64,000 bases of DNA from an uncultured Lachnospiraceae bacterium. GTDB lineage: Bacteria > Bacillota > Clostridia > Lachnospirales > Lachnospiraceae. Positions 7,603 to 16,200 of this stretch are shown piece by piece. The position numbers and the translations under genes are program-made. The number at the start of each line of letters is the position of its first letter. The first letter of the stretch is position 1. The notes under the pieces were generated by a model, which was not told the origin of the DNA, ran no database searches, and saw nothing but the letters and a program-made list of their open reading frames with translations. The stretch spans positions 1-64,000 of the forward strand of contig CAJTWA010000012.1 in the NCBI GenBank assembly GCA_910580195.1, written 5' to 3'.

Positions 7603-10278
7603 TTATAGGTCATTTATTAAATGTTCAAATTCCTGATATGCTTTATGGTTGTAATCTTTAATATCAAACTGGTAATCATCTGGTACTTTCCCATCCAAAT
7701 ATGCCCGCAGCCCCTGATAAATATCATCTGCCCCTGTGCCGTGGAGCAGGAATTGCTTATCTTCCAAAAGGACAGATTCAACTGCCGGATAATTGCTGAC
7801 GATAATCGGAAGGCCAACCAAACGTGCCTCCAACACTGCCAACCCTTGTGCCTCATAGAATGAGGGAAATACAAAGCAGTCACATTCTTTCAATATAACA
7901 AAGGGATTTGTCACGAAACCAGTAATAAGGACTTGTCCTTGGATGCCTAACTCTTCTATCAGGCTTTCCAGCTCCTTCCGTTCCTGCCCATCCCCAATAA
8001 TATACAATTTGCACAGAACGCCTTCCCCTAACAGGCGATTTACAGCTAAAATCAAGTTACGGTGGTTCTTTTCCGGCATACACCGGCCCATTGTAACAAA
8101 CCTTACATATTTCTTTTCTTCTTCCTTAAATGGAATCAAGGTTGCTTCTTCTACACCATTCCCCATTACAGTATTTGCGACTTTAAGGTATTTTAACCCA
8201 TTTATCTTACAACTCCCATCCGCCTGAATCTGCCGCCCTATCTTCTCTTCATCCATGAGGTTTCCGCAAGAAACAAACTTCCCCTTCGTTGCAACTGTTT
8301 CCAAATCCTTCCGGTTGACCTCACAGACAGCTTTGCTTGCAGACACAATTTTATCATAATAAGGGTATACTGACAATAGGCTGTCAATGGTCGTCACTGT
8401 ATTTTTTAACGCCCGCTTTTTCTTATTCGTCATATCCTGCAGCATAGCAGTATGCTGCCAAATGAATTTTTTCGCATTTGGGCAGTTCTTTGCAATGAAG
8501 CATGAAAAATAAACACCGTACCCAGAAAAATCAATCAAATAATCAAATTCACTTTTCCCAAAACATCTGGAATATTCCCGTTTCCCCAAATATTCCTGCA
8601 TTGGCTGGTATTCAGGGTCTACCCCAAACCCATTGCTCATAGTCATTTCATATACAAGCTTCTGTTCTTCTGTCATGGAAATCCTGTTGCACCGCAGGAG
8701 GACTCTGGCTTCTGCTGGAATTTTATCAAAATTATAATCCTGCATCTCACTCTTTAAAGTTGAAACAAATACAGTCACATCAAACTCCTGATAGTCCATG
8801 GAATTTAAAAGCGCCAAGGCAGCGCTGGTGACGCCATCTGCATAAAACCCTCCCGCAAACAGCAATATTTTTTTCTTTCCTGTCTGTTCTGCTTCTAAGA
8901 GCTGGTAATTACCCTTGCCTTGGAATACAATTTCAATTATTTTCTTTGAAACATTGCCATCCCTGCAACACGCCCATTCCTTCGCTTCTTCCCGTTTATC
9001 CTTATATTGTTCCGCAAAAGCATCCGCTTGCATTAGGTTCTCTGCCAGCCTGCCTAAATCTGTAGCGTATGGCCCCGGCAAATGCCCATCCTTTGAATAT
9101 AGTTTTTTTGCCGTGCCAGAAAGCTTCTGTTCTGGGGTATAGAACAAAATTGGCCTGTCCGCTGCTAAAAAACCAAACCACGCCTTGGGATCATCTGTAA
9201 CCAAGATATCTGTAACAGACAATACCTCCCCCATATCCATCCCACAAGGGATATAACGGCCGCTTTCCTGTGCTTTCCGGTTCAATTTCTTATATGCATC
9301 TGGATGGAGCCTGATAAAAATCTGGTATTCTTCCTGATTGATTTTTTCTGAAAGGCAGCCATAAAAATGGTTGTATTCTTCTTCATCCACAGCAATGTTT
9401 TTCCCCCCATGCCCTTCCCAAGCAGGGACATACAATATTATTTTCTTTCCAGCTATGGCTTGGATTCCACGCTGCTGAAGCTTACGGAACGCTTCCCCAG
9501 CTTCTGTTTCCAATATCAGGTCCCTTTGGGGATAACCTTCTTGGATATAACGCCCCGTAAATAAGTTCGCCAAACGGTAAGACTTTTCAAAAACCTCTGT
9601 CATAAAGAGGTTGGGTGATACGATATAGTCTGATGCCAGTAGATTCCGTATGGTATTCCGGTACAGCCTCCTTCCGTCCTCTGCGTCATACCCTGTTTCA
9701 TCAATTTCCAGCCCATGCCAAGCATTTAAGAAAACCTGCCCTTCCTTTTTTGAAAACATAGATGGAAACGAGCTGTCATTAATTAAATATTTTGATTTGG
9801 AAAGGAAATAAGCATAGGGCTTGCTGCAATAATAAATAAATACCACATTCCCATATGCTTGATATTCTTTTTGGAGAAGCAGCAGTTCCTCCTTATCCTT
9901 GATTGCCCAGATATGGACATAATCCTGAAATTCCGCATTCTCTAGGAACGCCTTAAAGATGGCATAAGGATTTCCAACCATTCCAATTCCTTTGGATGCT
10001 TCATACAAAATCCAATGATTTTCCAATCCCTCCTTTTCATGGTATTCTGCATAAAAAGTGCCCCATTTCTTGGAGGTTTTTTCTTGTAGGAATTTTTTCT
10101 TCCTTGCCTCTTCTTTTCTACGGGCAGCCTCTTCTTTCTTGCGGGCTTCTTCTGCTTTCTTCTTTTCCCGCTCCCGCTGCCGTTCTTCTCTTTCTTTTTC
10201 CCTCTGTTTCCTGCGGTACTTCTCAATCAGTCCATATGGCGCAATATATATTAATATCTTTTTAATCCATTCACCCAT
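7603..10278 (-). CDS. CDP-glycerol glycerophosphotransferase-GT4 fusion
   Basis: 891 residues with two transferase halves. After a short N-terminal stretch comes a highly charged Lys/Glu/Arg-rich helix (about 20-70, likely coiled coil). A Glyphos_transf (TagF-type) domain follows at about 85-450, with AWHG (187-190) and EGYPQRD. A GT-B glycosyltransferase family 4 domain occupies about 480-890, with MGRCMPEKNH, GDGQERKELE and a PSFYEAQGLAVLEA donor-site motif. It would add a polyol-phosphate or related unit and a sugar, on the cytoplasmic side, to the same growing chain. I place the start at the ATG with AAGGAG 9 nt upstream; a TTG directly before it is possible. The TagF donor could be CDP-glycerol or a CMP-phosphonate. 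Confidence 0.85.
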   Translation of the reverse strand: MGEWIKKILIYIAPYGLIEKYRRKQREKEREERQREREKKKAEEARKKEEAARRKEEARKKKFLQEKTSKKWGTFYAEYHEKEGLENHWILYEASKGIGMVGNPYAIFKAFLENAEFQDYVHIWAIKDKEELLLLQKEYQAYGNVVFIYYCSKPYAYFLSKSKYLINDSSFPSMFSKKEGQVFLNAWHGLEIDETGYDAEDGRRLYRNTIRNLLASDYIVSPNLFMTEVFEKSYRLANLFTGRYIQEGYPQRDLILETEAGEAFRKLQQRGIQAIAGKKIILYVPAWEGHGGKNIAVDEEEYNHFYGCLSEKINQEEYQIFIRLHPDAYKKLNRKAQESGRYIPCGMDMGEVLSVTDILVTDDPKAWFGFLAADRPILFYTPEQKLSGTAKKLYSKDGHLPGPYATDLGRLAENLMQADAFAEQYKDKREEAKEWACCRDGNVSKKIIEIVFQGKGNYQLLEAEQTGKKKILLFAGGFYADGVTSAALALLNSMDYQEFDVTVFVSTLKSEMQDYNFDKIPAEARVLLRCNRISMTEEQKLVYEMTMSNGFGVDPEYQPMQEYLGKREYSRCFGKSEFDYLIDFSGYGVYFSCFIAKNCPNAKKFIWQHTAMLQDMTNKKKRALKNTVTTIDSLLSVYPYYDKIVSASKAVCEVNRKDLETVATKGKFVSCGNLMDEEKIGRQIQADGSCKINGLKYLKVANTVMGNGVEEATLIPFKEEEKKYVRFVTMGRCMPEKNHRNLILAVNRLLGEGVLCKLYIIGDGQERKELESLIEELGIQGQVLITGFVTNPFVILKECDCFVFPSFYEAQGLAVLEARLVGLPIIVSNYPAVESVLLEDKQFLLHGTGADDIYQGLRAYLDGKVPDDYQFDIKDYNHKAYQEFEHLINDL

Positions 10279-10296
10279 CAAAATATTCTCCTTGTG

Positions 10297-10770
10297 CTAG
10301 TTCCGGCCTTTCAGCAGATAATCCGCCACCTCTCTGACTGCACCTTCCCCGCCTTTGGATGTAACCACAATATCGGCATACTCCAATACTTCTTTGGCAG
10401 CATCTGCGGGGGCAAAAACCAGCCCTGCTGCCGCCATGACTTCTAAGTCATTGCAATCATCCCCCACATAGGCTACCTGCCCTAATCCAAATCCATATTT
10501 GCTGGCTACCTGCCCTAATACCGCCGCCTTATCTTCTACCCCTTGGTAGACCTCTGTAATCCCTAATTCTTTTGCCCGGTTTTCTACAATTGCGGAACGC
10601 CTCCCAGTAATGATGACTGGGAGGATGCCATTTTTGATTAATTGATTAATTCCTAAACCGTCTTTGATATTAAATGCTTTGCAAACCTCCCCTTTGGGCC
10701 CCATGTAGATTTTTCCATCTGTTAAGGTGCCGTCCACGTCCATCGCCAGCATTTTGATTTCCGTACCCAT
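10297..10770 (-). CDS. kdsC: KDO-8-phosphate phosphatase-like HAD protein
   Basis: HAD-superfamily IIIC phosphatase of 157 residues, the normal KdsC length. DVDGTLTDGK (11-20) has the nucleophile and acid aspartates, followed by AFNIKDGLGI, a TGR motif and GDDCND near 100. KdsC removes phosphate from KDO-8-P. Its ATG overlaps the stop codon of the kdsD-like gene as TAATG, indicating coupled translation. With kdsD, kdsA and a CMP-ketosugar synthetase it completes a KDO pathway. A related nonulosonate-8-P phosphatase activity cannot be excluded. Confidence 0.88.
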   Translation of the reverse strand: MGTEIKMLAMDVDGTLTDGKIYMGPKGEVCKAFNIKDGLGINQLIKNGILPVIITGRRSAIVENRAKELGITEVYQGVEDKAAVLGQVASKYGFGLGQVAYVGDDCNDLEVMAAAGLVFAPADAAKEVLEYADIVVTSKGGEGAVREVADYLLKGRN

Positions 10771-11738
10771 TAAATTAATCCTGCCTTTGCTATATCTGCT
10801 ACGCACAGGGTTCCTATTATTTTTCCATCTTCCACCACTGCCAGCGTAGATACCCTTCTGTCCATGCGCTTCATCTTTTCCACTGCTTCTACAACCAGAA
10901 TATCTGGTTCAATCGTCAATGGGTTTTTCGTCATGACATTATCAATACATTCTTCCATCACCTGTGCGCCACGGCTGCCAATCAGCCGGCGTAAGTCCCC
11001 GTCTGTAAAAATGCCGATATAATGCCCTTCTTGATTGACAACATTCACACAGCCAATGGGCCGCTTGCACATTTCCATGACCGCCTGCCCAACATTCATC
11101 CCTGATTCTATAATCGCATTTTCCTCATCCTTTTTCATAAGGTCTGAAACCTTCATGGTTAATTTACGCCCCAAAAGGCCATTGGGATGGAACACTGCAA
11201 AATCCTTGGAAGTAAACCCGCGCATTTTGGAAACAACTACAGCCAAAGCATCCCCAAGCACAAGGGAAGCCGTCGTCGTCGTGGATGGGACTAAGTTCCC
11301 TAAAAAAGCTTCCTCCATTTCAGGGAACACCAAGGTTTCTTCGGAATACTGCTCCAAAGTGCTGTTCTTCCTCCCGACAATGCTGTACAGCTTCGTCCCT
11401 ATCATTTGGATGGATGGGAGCAAACCAAGGATTTCATCTGTTTCCCCGCTGTTGCTCAAAGCGATGACAATGTCATGCTTTGTCAATAATCCCAAATCAC
11501 CATGAAGCCCTTCTGCCGGGTGCATATAATAGGCTTTTATGCCAATACTTGCCATGGTTGCGGCTACTTTCTCACAAATATGCCCGGATTTTCCCATCCC
11601 TGTCCAGACAACCCTGCCGCTGCAAGCGTGGATGCGTTCTGCAAGGGTCACAAATGCCCCGTCTAAGCTGTTTTGCAGTTTCTTAATTCCCTCCAATTCC
11701 ACCGCAAATACATTTCTGCCTTCCTGTAATATATCCAT
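10770..11738 (-). CDS. kdsD: arabinose-5-phosphate isomerase (KdsD/KpsF/GutQ)
   Basis: Interconverts ribulose-5-P and arabinose-5-P, the committed precursor of KDO. 322 residues: SIS domain with GMGKSGH (47-53), HPAEGLHGDLG and VPSTTTTASLVLGDALA, then two CBS domains (about 205-320). Length and order equal KpsF/KdsD. Start chosen at the ATG with AGGAA about 12 nt upstream; a longer in-frame start lacks a site. It is encoded between kdsA and kdsC. In enterics KpsF belongs to group 2 capsule loci, which fits a capsule role here. Confidence 0.92.
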   Translation of the reverse strand: MDILQEGRNVFAVELEGIKKLQNSLDGAFVTLAERIHACSGRVVWTGMGKSGHICEKVAATMASIGIKAYYMHPAEGLHGDLGLLTKHDIVIALSNSGETDEILGLLPSIQMIGTKLYSIVGRKNSTLEQYSEETLVFPEMEEAFLGNLVPSTTTTASLVLGDALAVVVSKMRGFTSKDFAVFHPNGLLGRKLTMKVSDLMKKDEENAIIESGMNVGQAVMEMCKRPIGCVNVVNQEGHYIGIFTDGDLRRLIGSRGAQVMEECIDNVMTKNPLTIEPDILVVEAVEKMKRMDRRVSTLAVVEDGKIIGTLCVADIAKAGLI

Positions 11739-11821
11739 AATTATATCCGTTCCTTTCGCTTTTCCTAAGCACAAGACCATTTGGGATTGTGCCTTCTGAT
11801 TGCTCTTTTCAATCTTTCCCC

Positions 11822-12604
11822 CTAGTGGACTGCATCATAAACTTTCATCAAGCGTAACAGCATTTCTTCCAAATCATCCAGCTTCACCATATTGGGGCCG
11901 TCAGATAAGGCTTCTGCCGGTTCTGGATGGACTTCCATGAACAGCCAGTCTGCCCCAACTGCCAAGGCTGCTTTTGCAAGGGGTTCTACGAATTCGCGGT
12001 TTCCTCCGGTAGCATCCCCTTTTCCTCCCGGTTTCTGGACGCTGTGGGTTGCATCAAATACAACTGGGCACCCCAGCTTTTTCATTTCCACAAGCCCAGT
12101 CATGTCCACTACCAGCGTATTGTACCCAAAGCTTGTCCCCCGTTCACACAGCAACAGGTCCTGGTTCCCTGACTCTTTTACTTTATTCACTACATTCCGC
12201 ATGTCCCATGGGGCAAGGAACTGCGCTTTCTTCACATTCACTGTTTTCCCAGTTTCCGCAGCTGCTACCAATAAGTCTGTCTGCCTGCATAAAAATGCTG
12301 GAATCTGGATAATATCTGCCACTTCTGCTGCTTTCTTTGCCTGCCATGGCTCATGGATGTCTGTGGCGATTTTCAGCCCATATTCTTCCTTCACCCGCTT
12401 TAGGATACGTACACCTTCTTCTATGCCCGGCCCCCGGAATGCATTCAGGGAAGTTCTGTTTGCCTTGTCATAAGAAGCTTTAAAATAATAGTTCAATCCC
12501 AGGCGCCCTGTAATCTCTTTCATTTTTCCTGCAATATCCATAATCATCTCTTCGGACTCAATCACACAGGGTCCTGCAATCAATGAAAAATATTCTTTAC
12601 CCAT
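11822..12604 (-). CDS. kdsA: 3-deoxy-D-manno-octulosonate-8-phosphate synthase
   Basis: Condenses arabinose-5-P with PEP to KDO-8-P. 260 residues with hallmark KdsA stretches [45 protein letters not shown] and [12 protein letters not shown]. The N-terminal AGPCVIES carries Cys13 where metal-independent KdsA has Asn, so it belongs to the metal-dependent class. The ATG at 12604 follows GGAGAGGAAGG. KDO is normally a Gram-negative LPS or capsule sugar; finding its synthase in a Firmicute glycan operon is unusual. Confidence 0.95.
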   Translation of the reverse strand: MGKEYFSLIAGPCVIESEEMIMDIAGKMKEITGRLGLNYYFKASYDKANRTSLNAFRGPGIEEGVRILKRVKEEYGLKIATDIHEPWQAKKAAEVADIIQIPAFLCRQTDLLVAAAETGKTVNVKKAQFLAPWDMRNVVNKVKESGNQDLLLCERGTSFGYNTLVVDMTGLVEMKKLGCPVVFDATHSVQKPGGKGDATGGNREFVEPLAKAALAVGADWLFMEVHPEPAEALSDGPNMVKLDDLEEMLLRLMKVYDAVH

Positions 12605-12630
12605 CGTTCCCTTCCTCTCCAAAAAATAGC

Positions 12631-13275
12631 CTATGCCAGTGTCTTGGACATTTCAACTGCAAAGTCATAATCCTGCTTCGTGTCAATATCCACTGCTTCA
12701 ATCCCAGAAACTTCCTGAATATAAGGATGGAATCCAATCCTGCGGTTATGTTCTGTAAATATTTCCTTTCTAAACATATAAAAAGCACTGGTTTCTACCC
12801 AAATAGGCTCCATATCCTGTGTCCTTGGCACGTCATTCAAATCATAGTTGATAGGCTTCCCCCGATACCACGCAAAGGTCTGTATCTTTTCTGCTGAAAA
12901 TGCAGAATCATGCTCACCGGACAGAATATGGGATAAAGCATTTGAAATCGTTTCTGTCTTTGTAAATGGGGAGGTTGTATGGGCCAGGACATAGATATCT
13001 GCATCTACCGTTTCTATAAATGACCGGTAAATATCAAACCCTTTCACCAAATCCCCATCCAGCCTTTGGTCCCTTTGCAGGAATTTTGCTTGTCCAGGGA
13101 TATATTCTGTTACCTTTGGGTCGCTGCAATACACATAAACATCGTCAATTGCCTCTGCCTGTACCAAGCTATTTACAATATGGTAACACATAGGTTTCCC
13201 CAAAACCGGCAATATGTTTTTGTGCGGCAGCCGCTGGCTGTTTAACTTAATTGGTACCAATGCAACTACTTTCAT
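12631..13275 (-). CDS. CMP-ketosugar-acid (KDO/nonulosonate) cytidylyltransferase
   Basis: 214-residue CTP_transf_3 family protein, the fold shared by KdsB and NeuA. The N-terminus [14 protein letters not shown] is the CTP-binding loop, followed by [10 protein letters not shown]. It would activate a 3-deoxy-2-ketoaldonic acid as CMP-sugar. The sequence looks closer to NeuA/PseF-like relatives than to classical KdsB. Because KdsA, KdsD and KdsC genes adjoin it, CMP-KDO is the best guess. GGAGG lies 6 nt before the ATG. The gene starts one base from the end of the preceding large gene. Confidence 0.85.
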   Translation of the reverse strand: MKVVALVPIKLNSQRLPHKNILPVLGKPMCYHIVNSLVQAEAIDDVYVYCSDPKVTEYIPGQAKFLQRDQRLDGDLVKGFDIYRSFIETVDADIYVLAHTTSPFTKTETISNALSHILSGEHDSAFSAEKIQTFAWYRGKPINYDLNDVPRTQDMEPIWVETSAFYMFRKEIFTEHNRRIGFHPYIQEVSGIEAVDIDTKQDYDFAVEMSKTLA

Positions 13276-13276
13276 C

Positions 13277-16200
13277 TTAATCCTCCGTAATGTTTAACAC
13301 ATCCTCTAGTTTCTTCCTTGGAAATACCTCCAAAGCTCCCCCTCTAGTGGTATTATATATCTTTACGCCCACTTTGTCAGCATACTTTGCAATTTTCTCA
13401 TAGGCCATAATGGAACGTTCCCGCCGGTATTCCCCTAACTCCGCCAAAGTCAGGTTTGGGTTCCCAATGGTACGCCTTGCCCTTGCAAGGTTTACCTTAT
13501 CCAAGTCAGATGCCACATATTCTTCCCCGAAATGCCCTGATGTAAAAGAATTTGTGCAGTCTGTCCCAAGCAGGTAAATTTCCTTAAATCCCATAAACAT
13601 TGCCATTTCAATCATAAATGACATAACCGTTGCCCGTGCGGGGATGTAATACGCCAGCATATTCCCGCGGATCTGGTAATCCTCTTGGGAAAAGGTATTT
13701 ACATAAGTGATATTGCCCGGTTTTTGCTTCATTGAGTTATATGCAATATTATGGGTAATCATTGGGGATTTTATGTTATTTTTTATCTCCCGGTACAAAT
13801 TTTTCGTATAAATAATGTCTACAATAAAGTGGTAGGTTGGCCTCCACTTGGTCTTATCAAACATTTTATAGACCATATTACATCCAAAAGTCACTTCATC
13901 TGCAATAAGGTCTAAATCCTCTGCCTTTAAGCTGGGGCCATTCCCTATCAGGAAACACCTTTGGCCGGGATACTTGTTTTTTAAAGCCAGAATTTTCCTT
14001 GAGTTTTCGTCCTTTATGATGCCGTGTTCCCTCAAAAATCCTTTGAAATTTAGTTTCAGTTTTTTTAACGGCTTTGTAAGGAACAATGTATTGCGCTTGA
14101 TAAACTTTTTCACCGCTTGGGTGGTAAGGGTTTTATGGGAAACAGTATCCGGCATACATTTGTCAATCACACGCTGCCCAGAATGTCCGTCATCATATTG
14201 GTTATATTTCTGGTTAAATTGTTCATATTTCTCGTCATATTCAAACTCCGCAAGCTGCTTTTTGATGGCAGGCGCAAGGTCTTCTTCCTTTTCCACAAAA
14301 ATGCCCGGCAATTCATCTAAGTCAATATTTACCCCCTGCAGCTTTGTGGTATAAAGCTCCCTGTCAAACATGTAAAAAACCATCGGCCGTTTTAATACGC
14401 CAAAATCAAAGATAGTGCCTGAATAATCTGAAATCATCAAATCGCTGATAATGTACAGGTCATTTACATTTTCATATTCCGTGGCATCAATGATAAATTC
14501 TCCATATTGGGAAATGTCCATAGCCTCTGCATCCAAATGGTGGGCACGGAACAATATCTGGCAGCCATCCCCCAACTGCTGCTGCAGCTTTTCAAAATCA
14601 ATGGAGTCACTGACCCTTAACACCACATCCAAATCTTCTTTTTCAATATAATTTGAGAACAATTCCCGCCACGTGGGCGCATACAGAATCACTTTCTTTC
14701 CGGGGTCTACGCCAAGCCTCTGCTTAATGCGCATAATATCCCCCGGGGTATAGCGGAACAATTCATCGTTCCTTGGATACCCAGCTTCTACAATGTCCCC
14801 ATTTTTCCTTAATTTCGGAAAGTTAAATGCCTGCCCCATAATCGGGCTGAAGGCATCTGACGGTGATATTAGCTTGGTAATCCGTTTGCCATTTCTGGTA
14901 AAATGCTGGTATGTGTCCTTCAGCCTGCGCCTTGGGTCTGTTTCAAACCGTTTTCCGCAGCCAATGGTCTTAATTGGCTTGCCATGCCATGTCTGGATAT
15001 AGGTCTGCTCCTTTTTTAATGTAATCTGAGGACGCAGCAATAAATTCAAAACAATATACTTAGCAGAAGCGCAATACTTGTAATACTTCTTAGAAGTAGA
15101 TTTTACCACAATTGTGCTGAAATTGTCTTCTAGGAACTTATACCTTTCTGGCTCTTTAAAGGCCCATACAAACGTATAATCTAAATAACGCTCGTCCTTC
15201 AGCATTGCTTCATATACCCCACGGGGATTGCAACTATAATGTTCCCCATGGTAGGATTCAAACAGCACAATCTTATCATCCACTTCAAATTTATATTTAT
15301 ATTTCAGAGTGTAGGTAACTTTCCGTTTAAACTCCAGCAGCCTCCGGAACATTTCCTTTAAAAACAGGTTATCATCTGTTTCTTCCATAGCCGCCTTTTT
15401 CACAGTTTTTAAATATTTTTTCACGCCAGATTTCTTTTTTATGGAAACCGCCCCATCATTGGAAGAAGGCAAAGCTTCATTAAACACATGGATATTCCCA
15501 TTAATTTCTACATAATAAGGCGGTTCCCCACTATCCACGGTAATCTCACCATGGTTTTCACCCTGCTGCAGCTTCACATGGATGCCCAGTCCCCTTCCAT
15601 CGTCTTCCGTATGGAGCCATTTTGTTGTATTCCGGTAAACATACAAAATATCTTCCTGAAAAAATGTTTCCAACTGCTGGCTCTTTTGGATTGCCTCTGA
15701 AACCGCTGCAAGGTTCCCTGAAACTGCTATGGTAATCCCCTGGCTAATGCTTGTATATTCAGGAATGTCCAATAACTCCGTTCCCAGCCCAAGCGCATAT
15801 TCTGTTCCTTTTAGAAGATCTGCCAATTCCTTTATAATCCCAACCTGTTCTTCACGGATTTCTGCAAAATAAGCATTTATCCTAACACGGTTGTTCTTCT
15901 GGGTGAAATATTGCCAGCACAAAATATCATAATTTTTCCTATCCTCTGCCTTTTCCCAAAAAATCTCCTGAAAATTCTTTGCAAATATCCCTGTTTTGCA
16001 AAAGGGCACAGATGCATGTTCCATTATGCTGGATAATTCCTGCTCCTCTTCCTCCGTAAAATAATGGTATTCATACAGCCCATACTGGTAACGCAGCCCA
16101 CTAAATACACTCTGCAACAAGGAAATATCATGGAACCCTAACAAGCCGCGGATTTCCTCCAGCCGCTTTTCATCTGCCATGCTGCTGCACAAGCCTGCCT

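Noticed and set aside
12631..13275. Sialic-acid synthesis from the NeuA-like gene
   Set aside because: No NeuB or NeuC homologue is present; the adjoining genes are KdsA, KdsD and KdsC.
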